Shown piece by piece: positions 9,337-17,560 of a stretch of DNA of 64,000 nt. Under the pieces are notes generated by a model. That model was given only the letters and a program-made list of their open reading frames with translations. It was not told where the DNA came from and searched no databases. Positions within the stretch are counted from its first letter, which is position 1. Every line of letters begins with the position of its first letter. Origin of the DNA: Candidatus Electrothrix rattekaaiensis (GTDB lineage: Bacteria; Desulfobacterota; Desulfobulbia; Desulfobulbales; Desulfobulbaceae); NCBI GenBank assembly GCA_032595675.1, contig JAVQMD010000001.1, positions 310,001 through 374,000 on the forward strand, given 5' to 3'. Both the position numbers and the translations under genes were made by a program.

Positions 9337-10026
9337 TTGTCCATGTTTTCCATGAATACGGTTATTGTTATTCCGGTCTATAATGAGGCCAAGGCTGTGG
9401 GTCAGGTCATTGAGGATGTCCGGGCCCACGGTTTCCCTCATATCATTGTGGTTGACGACGGCAGCACGGATGAGAGCTGGTGCGTAGCCTCTGCCCATGA
9501 CGCGTTGGCAATTCGCCTCAAGGTAAATCGCGGCAAGGGTGCTGCGGTCAAGACCGGTATCATGGCGGCCAATCTGCTGGATGCGGACGTGGTGGTGACG
9601 ATGGACGGTGATGGGCAGCACGATCCTGCGGATATCAAGCCGTTGATCACTCCGATCCTTGAGGGGGACAGTGATGTTGTGCTCGGCTCCCGCCTCCTCC
9701 ATCGGGAGGACATGCCTTTTATCAAGGTGATCGCTAACAACGTCGGCAACTTTTTCACCTGGCTGTTCTACGGCCTGCTGGTCTCGGACAGCCAGTCCGG
9801 CTTTCGCGCCTATTCCCGCTATGCTGCCCTGATTATTGATACTAAGGCGGATAAGTATGAATACGACAGCAAGGTGATCCGCGAGATAAAAAATAATCGC
9901 CTCCGCTTTACCGAAGTTTCGGTGCAGACCCTCTACACCTCATACTCCAAGGGAAAGAAGAATAAGCAGGGCTTTCTTAACGGCCTTGTGACCCTGTATA
10001 GGATGGTTTGGAAGCTGATTGCCTGA
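9337..10026 (+). CDS. Family 2 glycosyltransferase (DPM1/polyprenyl-phosphate sugar synthase type)
   Basis: Up to 229 residues. The N-terminus shows the GT2 hallmarks VIVIPVYNEA, VVDDGSTDES, MDGDGQHDP (DXD-type nucleotide-sugar/metal site) and SDSQSGFRAYSR. No transmembrane C-terminus follows, so this is the soluble short form that transfers a sugar from a nucleotide donor to a polyprenyl phosphate or similar lipid. The start is uncertain: TTG 9337 directly follows the upstream stop and has AAGGTG 9 nt before it, whereas ATG 9343 and ATG 9352 are in frame but lie farther from that site; ATG 9352 gives the usual family N-terminus. Probably translationally coupled to the DUF4139 gene. Confidence 0.9.
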   Translation: MSMFSMNTVIVIPVYNEAKAVGQVIEDVRAHGFPHIIVVDDGSTDESWCVASAHDALAIRLKVNRGKGAAVKTGIMAANLLDADVVVTMDGDGQHDPADIKPLITPILEGDSDVVLGSRLLHREDMPFIKVIANNVGNFFTWLFYGLLVSDSQSGFRAYSRYAALIIDTKADKYEYDSKVIREIKNNRLRFTEVSVQTLYTSYSKGKKNKQGFLNGLVTLYRMVWKLIA

Positions 10027-10070
10027 GAGCAGGGAGAGAAATTCATCTCCCGTCTCTCTGCTCTTTTCCT
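10026..10070 (+). terminator. Rho-independent terminator after the glycosyltransferase gene
   Basis: AGAGCAG (10026-10032) pairs with CTGCTCT (10058-10064), with an inner GGGAGA/TCTCCC helix, and is followed by TTTCCTTTCC. It begins at the stop codon of the glycosyltransferase gene. Confidence 0.7.
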
Positions 10071-10148
10071 TTCCTCCGGCGCGAGCACATCGTCTCTATC
10101 ATCTTCTCTTTCTACGTTTTTTTGTTTCTCTGTAATCAAAGCAGGTAA

Positions 10149-10484
10149 GGAGTGTTGTTTATCAGCGAAAGGTTCTTGATAACCAACAAAGGTTTGTTTG
10201 CTATCAACAAGGAGATGTTTGTAAGCAACAAAGAGTTGTTGATTACCAAGAGAACGTTGTCAGCTCTTAATAAAAGGTTCTTGGTTATCAGGAGAAGGTT
10301 GTTGATAGCTGACAAAGAGTTGTTTGCTCTTAACAGAAGGTTCTTGGTTATCAATAAAAGGTTGTTGGCTACTAACAAGAAGCTTTCGGTTATCAACAGA
10401 AGGTGTTTGTTAATCAACGAAGGAGTGTTTGCTCCTGAAAGAAGGTTGTCTCTTATTAAGAAAAGGTTGCTGCCTTCAAGAGGA
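10149..10484. repeat. Sixteen degenerate tandem 21-bp repeats
   Basis: The sequence divides into sixteen consecutive 21-bp units with a core like AGGTTNTTGGTTATCAACAA. Because 21 is seven codons, reading frames stay open on both strands and give mock heptads (RFLVINK-like on plus, NLLLITK-like on minus). The plus-strand frame (10152-10663) runs on past the array and its TAA overlaps the ATG of the first methyltransferase. I treat the array as a DNA element rather than a gene because units vary at all codon positions, both strands are equally open, and no ribosome site is convincing. Twenty-one bases is two helical turns, so any protein bound per unit would sit on one face of the DNA. The array marks the left edge of the AT-rich island. 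Confidence 0.85.
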
Positions 10485-10660
10485 ACGGGAACGTTTTGTT
10501 TAACAGCAAGAATCTATTACCGTCAAGAGGATGGTAATTTTGAACTATTAATACTGTTAAGTGGACCGCACAATAAGATCAACCGCATCTTATTGCAGAT
10601 TCCGTTGGGTGTCAAAAAAATAGATTTAAGGAAATTTGATCACAAAGGATATTGGATTTA

Positions 10661-12019
10661 ATGACTAAAAAAAAATACAGAGTCCTATCTCTTTTTTCAG
10701 GTGGAATGGGACTTGATTTAGGGCTTGAACAAACTGGGCGTTTTAAAACAATTATATGTATTGAAAAGGAGAAGGCGTTTTGTGATACAATTCGACTTAA
10801 TCATAGCAAAGGAAGACTTCCAAAGAATTTAAAGATAGTAGAGGCTGACATATCAAAACTTGATCCAAAGCAAGTTTTCTCCGACTTAAAAGTAGATCCA
10901 AAATCTATTGATGTTGTTGTTGGTGGTCCTCCCTGTCAATCCTTTAGTACCGCTGGGCGTCGTGGCACGATACAAGATCCAAGAGGTACCCTATTGTGGG
11001 ACTTTCTCCGTTTCATACAGTACATCAAACCTAAAATGTTTTTGATGGAGAATGTTAGAGGGTTGCTATCAGCAGCTTTGAAGCATAGGCCAATTGCAGA
11101 ACGCCCTGAACGAGGAGGCGAACCACTTACTGACGAAGAAGTGCCTGGATCCGTAGTTAAATTATTTGCTCAAGATTTAGCAAACCTTGATGATATCGGT
11201 TACAACTTAGATGTTTTCGAAGTAAACTCAGTGAATTACGGGGCGCCGCAAATTAGAGAACGAGTTCTCTTTGTCGGAAATTGTTACGGAAAGAAAGTTG
11301 AATTTCCTCAGCCGACACACGGAAATAACACGAGCAAGAAGAATGTATCTAAGCAATTAACCTTGTTTGAAGAAAAAAACATTCGTCTTCCATGGAAAAC
11401 ATTAGGCGATGCAATAGGTGATTTTGATGAGAATGATCCCACTGTATTGGATTTTAGCCCAAGAAAAAAAAGTTTTTTGGCTATGGTGCCACCCGGTTCA
11501 AATTGGAGAAGCCTTCCAGAAGAAGTTCAAAAAGAGTCAATGGGTAAAGCATGGTATGCCAAAGGCGGACGTTCTGGCTGGTGGCGCAGACTCACCTTTG
11601 ATTTGCCTTCACCTACTCTCGTAACAATGCCGAATCATGCCAGTACTTCTCTCTGCCATCCTACTAAAACACGAGCGTTATCAATAAAAGAATATGCAAG
11701 GATTCAGGAGTTTCCAGATGATTGGGAATTTTCAGGTACGGTTTCTCAACAATATGCACAAGTGGGAAACGCTGTACCAGCAAGATTAGGAAATGTTGCA
11801 GGAAATGTTATCGCAACAGAACTAGATTCAATAATCAGTAATGGTATTAAAAAGCATAAACAGGCTACTTCTGATCCACGAATTGTATATATTCAATCTC
11901 ATGTAAGAGCCAGACAATGGTTCAAAGATGGGAAGGTACATATATGGTCTGATGGAGCCAATAATGATAACGCGTGTTATGCGTTACCAAAAACCACCAA
12001 AAAGGTTAACTCAATATAG
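10661..12019 (+). CDS. C5-cytosine DNA methyltransferase, first restriction-modification pair
   Basis: 452 residues from ATG 10661. Motif I is LFSGGMGLDLGLEQTG, motif IV is GGPPCQSFS with catalytic Cys92, motif VI is MENVRG, motif VIII is QIRERV, and motifs IX-X are near the C-terminus (KEYARIQEFP, QVGNAVPARLGN). The enzyme should methylate carbon 5 of cytosine in a specific site read by the region between motifs VIII and IX (about residues 215-320). ATG 10661 is preferred over the in-frame TTG 10652 because AGGAT lies 10 nt upstream of the ATG. The endonuclease gene follows after 2 nt. The gene is AT-richer than the flanking core genes, in keeping with horizontal gain. Confidence 0.95.
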   Translation: MTKKKYRVLSLFSGGMGLDLGLEQTGRFKTIICIEKEKAFCDTIRLNHSKGRLPKNLKIVEADISKLDPKQVFSDLKVDPKSIDVVVGGPPCQSFSTAGRRGTIQDPRGTLLWDFLRFIQYIKPKMFLMENVRGLLSAALKHRPIAERPERGGEPLTDEEVPGSVVKLFAQDLANLDDIGYNLDVFEVNSVNYGAPQIRERVLFVGNCYGKKVEFPQPTHGNNTSKKNVSKQLTLFEEKNIRLPWKTLGDAIGDFDENDPTVLDFSPRKKSFLAMVPPGSNWRSLPEEVQKESMGKAWYAKGGRSGWWRRLTFDLPSPTLVTMPNHASTSLCHPTKTRALSIKEYARIQEFPDDWEFSGTVSQQYAQVGNAVPARLGNVAGNVIATELDSIISNGIKKHKQATSDPRIVYIQSHVRARQWFKDGKVHIWSDGANNDNACYALPKTTKKVNSI

Positions 12020-12021
12020 AT

Positions 12022-12993
12022 ATGGCAAAAAGACGCGCTGAATTACCAAGACCAGAAGCAAGAGTGATTTCTAAAACCTCTTTACTTCAGCAACTGCAGG
12101 CTGTTGACTCAAACCAAAAATGTAGGGAACGAGTTTTACGTCTCGAGAACGCGTTTCGTAGTAAAATAGACTCTCACATAACATCATTGCCTTCAGGTGA
12201 TGCAATGTTTCGAAAGTTTAATACCAGTCCTTATGTACTCTTGATCCACGCAAGGCAAAAACAATATACAAAAATTAGCGACATTGAATCCGATATACTG
12301 CCAGCAAAACAATTTTCTTCAATGGAAACGTCTGCTGGACGTATGGTGGAGGAGGTGGTTCTTCCTGAATATGGATGGTCTGTTGTCCCCAGTGAAATGC
12401 ATACAGCAAACTCGGCATTGGATGGAAAAAAGCAAGACCCTGATATTTTTAGACTGGTTACGTTAAAAAGCGGGCCAAGATGCCTTAATGATGAAATGAG
12501 CGAGAATTTTGCCGATGCAATTATCGGCAATTATCAAGAATGGGTAAGCGAATCTGGGTTAAATCATATTGATTTTACGTACGGTGTCCTTTATGGCACC
12601 CAGAAAGTTTCAAACAAGAAAGATTGGCATATTCTCAGAAATATAAAAGAAAAATCGTTTACTTCGATGACAGTTTTACCAGATAACCAGTGGAACTGCC
12701 AGTTTGTAGATAATGGAATTACCGTTGATGTTACAGTACGAATTGGCCTTGATTGGTGGCACCACCTTGGTGGTGATCTTTGTTTTGTCGAAGTGTTCAC
12801 GGCCCTTATTCGAGCCTGTATCAACGCAGGATTACAGGATGATACAAATTACAATTATACCATATCCGACTTGGGTAATATCGTAGAAACAAGCTGCATT
12901 GATGAGAATTTCAATGTATCCCTTTTGCAGCGAAGCCAATTACCATGGTTATTTCTTATGGCTCTGCATTTTTGTGATTCGCTATCAAACTAA
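12022..12993 (+). CDS. Probable type II restriction endonuclease paired with the upstream methyltransferase
   Basis: 323 residues, starting 2 nt after the methyltransferase stop. I cannot assign a named family with certainty. The part METSAGRMVEEVV supplies a likely acidic helix, and DPDIF followed by TLKSGPRCLND fits the variable PD-(D/E)XK signature seen in many type II endonucleases, in which the KSGP-x-x-N stretch follows the catalytic lysine. These residues lie around 105-165. Position, spacing and the lack of any other partner make it the cognate nuclease of the methyltransferase. The target sequence cannot be read from the protein. Only 36 nt separate its stop from repeat copy A. Confidence 0.72.
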   Translation: MAKRRAELPRPEARVISKTSLLQQLQAVDSNQKCRERVLRLENAFRSKIDSHITSLPSGDAMFRKFNTSPYVLLIHARQKQYTKISDIESDILPAKQFSSMETSAGRMVEEVVLPEYGWSVVPSEMHTANSALDGKKQDPDIFRLVTLKSGPRCLNDEMSENFADAIIGNYQEWVSESGLNHIDFTYGVLYGTQKVSNKKDWHILRNIKEKSFTSMTVLPDNQWNCQFVDNGITVDVTVRIGLDWWHHLGGDLCFVEVFTALIRACINAGLQDDTNYNYTISDLGNIVETSCIDENFNVSLLQRSQLPWLFLMALHFCDSLSN

Positions 12994-13028
12994 AATCACC
13001 CAAAAAAAATCAGCGGACGCAAAAAGCC

Positions 13029-13140
13029 GGAGATTAGAGGCCAGACCACGATAACATCCCTGTTCAATGAACAAAACGGCAAACATAGCCGAACAAAAAA
13101 CTACAGCCGATTGCAAAGAAAGATTACCAAGAAAACCGAG
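13029..13140. repeat. Island repeat, copy A
   Basis: Starting with GGAGATTAGAGGCCAGACCA, about 86 bases match copy B (15338 on) with only a few changes, and a second short match (GAAAGATTAC) continues after an indel. Inside are small inverted repeats TGTTC-AAT-GAACA and CGGC-N-GCCG. Copy A lies just downstream of the first endonuclease gene and upstream of the second methyltransferase. Farther right, CGGCTTTTT (13174-13182) pairs with AAAAAGCCG (13021-13029), so the element may be bounded by an inverted repeat. Confidence 0.85.
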
Positions 13141-13252
13141 CTTGAGTATCGTTTAATTTGAAGGCTGTCGTTTCGGCTTTTTTGGCAGCTTACTGCGACG
13201 TTATGCACAAAAAGCAACCTCACATTAGATATTAAATATAGGTAAATAGAAA

Positions 13253-14434
13253 TTGAAACAAAAGCTTTTAGTTGATCTATTTGCAGGTGCGGGTGGTTTA
13301 TCCTGTGGATTAGAAATGGCAGGCTTTAAGCCAATATTGGCAAATGAAATTGATCCAAAATATGCAGAGACATACAAATATAATCATCCTGATACAGAGG
13401 TTGTGGTTGATGATATACGAGCTGTAAATGATATAAACTTAAAGGAAAATATTGGCTTGAAAGCTGGCGAGTTAGATTTGATTGCAGGTGGACCACCATG
13501 CCAAGGTTTTTCTATCAATGCTCCAATTAGAAGTCTGGACGATAAACGAAATCATTTATTTAAGGAGTATTTGAGAATTGCAGAAGCTCTCAGCCCCAAA
13601 GCAATCTTAATAGAAAATGTACCTGGAATTATTTCTTTAGGAAAAGGTACTGTTGTAGAGCAAATATACAAAGAACTTCATAGGATGGGTTACAGTATAA
13701 GTCATAGGATATTGTTCGCAGGTCATTATGGTGTACCTCAAATGAGGTTCCGAACGACATTTATTGCAATTAAAGGAAGAGAGAAAAAAATTATTTTCCC
13801 TGAACCGACTTATGACGCTAAAGCAGTTGCAAACTTTACCGGTGCTAAAGAGCTTTGTATGGATATTATGCCGTTGTTTGCACAGTATTTAAAACCCCAG
13901 ACTAATGTATGGGATGCGATATCAGATTTACCAGAAATTGAACCGGGTAATGGTGATGGTTTATTCAATTATCCAACAAATTCAAAAAGTAATTATCAAA
14001 CAATACTTCGAACAGGTTCTGACCATATTGAAAACCACATTTGTTCAAATCTTGGTAAAATTAATTTAGAACGACTTAAACATATTCCACAAGGTGGAAG
14101 TTGGCGAGACATTCCATTTGATTTGTTACCGACAGGACTCAAACGTGCCCGTCGAAGCGACCATACCAAACGTTACGGGAGGCTACATCCAGATGGTTTA
14201 TGCTCTACTATTTTAACCAAATGCGACCCGCATTGGGGGAGTTTCTTTCACCCAGTACAAGATAGAGTTCTATCTGTTAGGGAAGCAGCGAGAATTCAAT
14301 CTTTCCCAGACACATATATTTTTTACGGCAGTACTACCCAACAATATGCACAAGTTGGTAATGCGGTGCCTCCTTTTTTGGCAAAAGCAATTGGAGAGAC
14401 CATTTTACAAATGATCGGGAGTGGCCATGAGTAA
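13253..14434 (+). CDS. C5-cytosine DNA methyltransferase, second restriction-modification pair
   Basis: 393 residues. Motif I FAGAGGLSCGLEMAGF, motif IV GGPPCQGFS with catalytic Cys83, motif VI IENVPG, motif VIII QMRFRT, and C-terminal motifs REAARIQSFPD and QVGNAVPPFLA are all present. The predicted action is C5 methylation of cytosine within a recognition site shared with the downstream NotI-like nuclease. The start is TTG 13253 with AGGT 9 nt upstream; no ATG occurs before motif I, so a non-ATG start is required. It overlaps the next gene by 8 nt, showing translational coupling. It is only distantly like the first methyltransferase, so the two systems are not a recent duplication. Confidence 0.94.
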   Translation: MKQKLLVDLFAGAGGLSCGLEMAGFKPILANEIDPKYAETYKYNHPDTEVVVDDIRAVNDINLKENIGLKAGELDLIAGGPPCQGFSINAPIRSLDDKRNHLFKEYLRIAEALSPKAILIENVPGIISLGKGTVVEQIYKELHRMGYSISHRILFAGHYGVPQMRFRTTFIAIKGREKKIIFPEPTYDAKAVANFTGAKELCMDIMPLFAQYLKPQTNVWDAISDLPEIEPGNGDGLFNYPTNSKSNYQTILRTGSDHIENHICSNLGKINLERLKHIPQGGSWRDIPFDLLPTGLKRARRSDHTKRYGRLHPDGLCSTILTKCDPHWGSFFHPVQDRVLSVREAARIQSFPDTYIFYGSTTQQYAQVGNAVPPFLAKAIGETILQMIGSGHE

Positions 14435-15335
14435 AAAGAGAGATTTAATTGAGGTTTTTGGATATAGTCCTGATGACTTAACAAATAGTGTAAGGGTTCT
14501 TTGGAGTATGGGAGGGTGTCCGTTTACCAATAAAGGGTGTATCAAAATCAATCATGATCAAACCATCACCTATGGAACATGCAGTGTCACTTCACCGTAT
14601 GGTGATATTATTATTTGTCCAAACAGGCTATACGTTAATAACTATGAAGTATTAGCCAAAGTAAGCCATGACTCTTTTGGTAATAAAATACCGTTTCTAA
14701 TGTATGACCAATTCATTGAAGAAAGAGCTTTATATAAAGAATGTATAGTCGCACTCGGAAAAAATTCCGGAAAAGAGATACAAGTCGGTCGAGCATTGTC
14801 AATGGATTGGGTTTTGGCACATATTTCAGAAGCAAAATTAGTTGAGTACGTTGGAATAGAAGTTCAAAGTATCGACATTACAGGAAACTACCGTGACGCT
14901 TGGCATTCTTATAAAAACTTCACAAAAAATTCCGATAGAAATGCACTTCCATCCTCTCAACATGGTTTAAATTGGGCGAATGTCCATAAACGATTAATTC
15001 CTCAAATAATACGAAAGAGTGTTGTTTATTCACGATCAAAGCTTGTAACCAAAGGTCTTAATTTTATACTTCCAGATATTGTCTATAAAAAATTTGAAGA
15101 AGTGGTAGGAGACGATATTCCTTTATTAGACACTCAAAGTCATGACACTATAACTGTATACACATACGAACTTGGTAAGCCCGCTCCGTATGGTCATCAA
15201 AGGGAGTTGATTCAGGTTAGAAAGTTGAGATTTAATTTGGATGAGTTTTCAAATCGTTTCTTATCTGGACCAAATCTACCCAGTGGCGAGGATTTAGATC
15301 AAGTTGTTAAAAATGTTCTTGGGGTTGGAGATTAG
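14427..15335 (+). CDS. NotI-family restriction endonuclease
   Basis: 302 residues from ATG 14427 (GGGAG lies 5 nt upstream; a GTG at 14421 is also in frame). The N-terminus has the Cys4 pattern GGCPFTNKGCIK ... YGTCSV, matching the iron-binding Cys4 fold known from NotI. The core carries MDWVLAH and GIEVQSIDITGNY, where an Asp and the Glu-x-Gln pair correspond to the variant PD-(D/E)XK site of NotI. These family facts are established for NotI; application here is by motif. It should cut unmethylated DNA at the site protected by the overlapping methyltransferase. The actual target of this homologue is not deducible. Stop is 3 nt before repeat copy B. Confidence 0.82.
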   Translation: MSKKRDLIEVFGYSPDDLTNSVRVLWSMGGCPFTNKGCIKINHDQTITYGTCSVTSPYGDIIICPNRLYVNNYEVLAKVSHDSFGNKIPFLMYDQFIEERALYKECIVALGKNSGKEIQVGRALSMDWVLAHISEAKLVEYVGIEVQSIDITGNYRDAWHSYKNFTKNSDRNALPSSQHGLNWANVHKRLIPQIIRKSVVYSRSKLVTKGLNFILPDIVYKKFEEVVGDDIPLLDTQSHDTITVYTYELGKPAPYGHQRELIQVRKLRFNLDEFSNRFLSGPNLPSGEDLDQVVKNVLGVGD

Positions 15336-15337
15336 CG

Positions 15338-15478
15338 GGAGATTAGAGGCCAGACCACGATAATATCCCTGTTCAATGAACAAAACGGCAAAAATAGCCG
15401 AACAACAAACTACAGCCGACCGCAAGAAGCGGCGCAGCTGATTAGCTGCGTTGAGCCTGAAAGATTACTGAGAAAAAA
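15338..15478. repeat. Island repeat, copy B
   Basis: Second copy of the element at 13029. Relative to copy A it has an extra stretch that contains a perfect hairpin CGCAGCT-GATT-AGCTGCG (about 15433-15450), after which homology resumes at GAAAGATTACTGAGAAAA. It sits between the NotI-like gene and the ATPase gene. The pair of copies therefore encloses the second restriction-modification pair as a unit of about 2.3 kb. Confidence 0.85.
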
Positions 15479-15534
15479 GGCCCTCGTTGAAAAAAATGGA
15501 CGAAATTATACTCAGAGGGAAAGGAAGATAAATA

Positions 15535-16719
15535 ATGAAAATTACACGGTTGGATATTGAAGGCTTCCGCTCCCTACGCAATGTACGTTGGGTTCCTGGA
15601 GATCTTAATGTAATTATCGGACCCAATGGGACTGGTAAATCAAATTTGTTACGATTAATGGAACTAATTTCTGTATCTGCACAGGGAAAGCTTGGTAAGT
15701 ATATTCAATCGTTGGGTGGAATGGACCCTATCGTTTGGGATGGCACTGCAACTTCCATAAAGTTTGCCCTTGAATCAATTCCTGAGGGAGGAGAGCTAGG
15801 ACCTGAACATTACGAACTTGAATTAGCAAGGCTTGGAGCTGGAAGTTCGTATAAAGTTGAAAAGGAACTTTTAATCAACTCGCATAAATTAAAGAAAAGT
15901 ATTGAAAAAAAACCATTTAAATTTCTAGAAAGGTTCTCGAAGACAGCAGTTATTTTTGATGAAACTGAGCGTACCTTTACTACTCCTGAAGAATTTGTCT
16001 CTGAGGAGGAAAGTCTTCTTTCAATAGCGTCAGGACCATTTATCAATAATCACTACATACCACCTTTTCAACGAGAATTGGCCTCTATTGCTGTTTATCA
16101 TGATCTGCATACGAATAACGATGCCTCTGTTCGTCAACCTGCTATCTCTCGTATGGAAAAACGGGTTGATCCTGACGGACAAAATCTCATTTCTGTTATG
16201 CATACGCTTTACACAGGTGATCGTAATTTCAAAAAAGATATTAATTCGGCCATGCGAGCTGCATTTGGTGATGATTTCGAAGAGCTAATTTTTCCGCCTG
16301 CGTCTGATCAGAGAATTCAAATGCGAATTCGTTGGAAATCGTTGAAGCGCGAGCAATCAGCTGCTGAACTTTCAGACGGAACCCTGCGTTTTTTGTTTTT
16401 GTTAACGGTACTGGCAAGTCCATCACCGGCTCCAGTTATTGCGATTGATGAACCGGAAACAGGGTTGCATCCATCCATGTTGCCCTTGGTTGCAGAGTAT
16501 GCGGTTGATGCATCGACTCGATCCCAAGTTATTTTCACGACGCATTCCCCACAATTTTTGGATGCTTTCGTGGAGACTCAGCCTACAACAACTGTAGCAA
16601 CATGGGAAAATGGTGAAACCATATTGAAAACGCTCAAAGGCGAAAATCTTAATTACTGGCTAAAAGAATACTCTCTGGGGGATCTTTTTAAATCTGGGGA
16701 ACTGGAGCAGATGATATGA
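15535..16719 (+). CDS. AAA (ABC/OLD-like) ATPase, probable defence-system subunit
   Basis: 394 residues. Walker A GPNGTGKSN at about 31-39 inside MKITRLDIEGFRSL..., ABC-type signature-like LSDGTLRF near 281-288, Walker B VIAIDEPETGLHP and the H-loop FTTHSPQFLD place it in the AAA_15/AAA_21 (RecF/OLD-like) group. Such ATPases often act with a TOPRIM or DUF4276 partner in phage defence (for example OLD and PARIS systems; established for those families). Here the partner gene overlaps its stop codon but is truncated. AAGGAAG lies upstream of ATG 15535. The location right after two restriction systems supports a defence role by context. Confidence 0.85.
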   Translation: MKITRLDIEGFRSLRNVRWVPGDLNVIIGPNGTGKSNLLRLMELISVSAQGKLGKYIQSLGGMDPIVWDGTATSIKFALESIPEGGELGPEHYELELARLGAGSSYKVEKELLINSHKLKKSIEKKPFKFLERFSKTAVIFDETERTFTTPEEFVSEEESLLSIASGPFINNHYIPPFQRELASIAVYHDLHTNNDASVRQPAISRMEKRVDPDGQNLISVMHTLYTGDRNFKKDINSAMRAAFGDDFEELIFPPASDQRIQMRIRWKSLKREQSAAELSDGTLRFLFLLTVLASPSPAPVIAIDEPETGLHPSMLPLVAEYAVDASTRSQVIFTTHSPQFLDAFVETQPTTTVATWENGETILKTLKGENLNYWLKEYSLGDLFKSGELEQMI

Positions 16720-16949
16720 GATTTATTTTTTTTGTCGAAGGCTATACTGAGCATAAGTCACTACCACAATTTTTTAAAAAATGGCTTGATCCAAGATTAA
16801 TAAACCCTGTCGGAATTCGAACTATCCGCTTTGACGGATGGCCTGAACTTGTAAAAGACGCACCTTTGAAAGCAAAGATGCATCTGAATGGACCTGATAA
16901 AGACGATATTATTGCTGTCATTTCTTTGGATTTGAAGCGTTATATGTAA
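16716..16949 (+). pseudogene. Truncated DUF4276/TOPRIM-like partner of the ATPase
   Basis: 77 codons, starting with ATGA overlap on the ATPase stop. The start MRFIFFVEGYTEHKSLPQFF shows the VEG-x-TE motif of DUF4276/TOPRIM-type proteins, and IIAVISLDL near the end looks like the strand that normally reads ISLLDLYG. Full members have about 200 residues. The frame stops right after this strand and hemG starts 15 nt later, so the C-terminal two thirds are gone, most simply by a deletion. The module is therefore probably inactive, unless the missing function is supplied elsewhere. Confidence 0.65.
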
Positions 16950-16964
16950 ACCAAACCTAAAACA

Positions 16965-17495
16965 ATGTCTAAAATTCTTCTCATATACTCGTCAACAGAT
17001 GGTCATACGGAAAAAATCTGTTTACGCCTCAAGCAAGTCCTCGAAACCCGGAATGATCACGTCACCCTTGTTTCTATCAATAATGCAAACACTAACGACC
17101 TCAACTCATTTGACAAAATAGTCATCGGCGCAAGTATTCGTTACGGGAAACACAGCAGGCAGACGTATGCATTTATTCAAAACAATCAGGAAACCTTAGA
17201 AGGTAAACCTAACGCCTTCTTTTCTGTCAACGTTGTCGCACGTAAACCGGGGAAAAACACACCTGAAACAAATCCGTATCTCCAAAAATTCCTCAGACAA
17301 ATAACCTGGAAACCAAAGAAAATCGCTGTTTTTGCAGGGAAAATAGAATATCAGAAATATACATTTTGGGAACGTCTTATGATCCGCCTCATTATGTGGA
17401 TAACAAAAGGTCCGACCGATCTAAAAACAAATATTGAATTCACAGATTGGAACCAAGTTGATGACTTTGGACAAGTTGTTCATGAAATGCAATAA
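16965..17495 (+). CDS. hemG: Flavodoxin-type protoporphyrinogen IX dehydrogenase
   Basis: 176 residues, close to the 181 of the Escherichia coli enzyme. The flavodoxin FMN loop (YSSTDGHTEK) opens the protein, then ASIRYGKH, FFSVNVVARK and NPYLQKFL, and the membrane-contact helix MIRLIMWITKGPTD near 140-153, all characteristic of HemG. The enzyme oxidises protoporphyrinogen IX to protoporphyrin IX at the membrane and passes electrons to menaquinone. No other heme gene is near. The start ATG 16965 lacks an obvious ribosome site. Base composition remains AT-rich, so it may have travelled with the island. Confidence 0.9.
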   Translation: MSKILLIYSSTDGHTEKICLRLKQVLETRNDHVTLVSINNANTNDLNSFDKIVIGASIRYGKHSRQTYAFIQNNQETLEGKPNAFFSVNVVARKPGKNTPETNPYLQKFLRQITWKPKKIAVFAGKIEYQKYTFWERLMIRLIMWITKGPTDLKTNIEFTDWNQVDDFGQVVHEMQ

Positions 17496-17560
17496 AACAG
17501 ACAGGGGTGAACGTGAAAGACGCCGAAAATATACCTTAATGAATAATTGGAGGCAAGACC

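Noticed and set aside
10136-10417. Minus-strand ORF of heptad repeats opposite the methyltransferase island
   Set aside because: It is the mirror of the 21-bp array; any multiple-of-three repeat without stops gives such frames on both strands. No ribosome site and no downstream domain.
13015-13215. Possible integron attC site (GCGGACGC ... CGACGTTATGC)
   Set aside because: The right end resembles attC cores, but no matching left core, no integrase and no second site were found; the overlap with the island repeat explains the region better.
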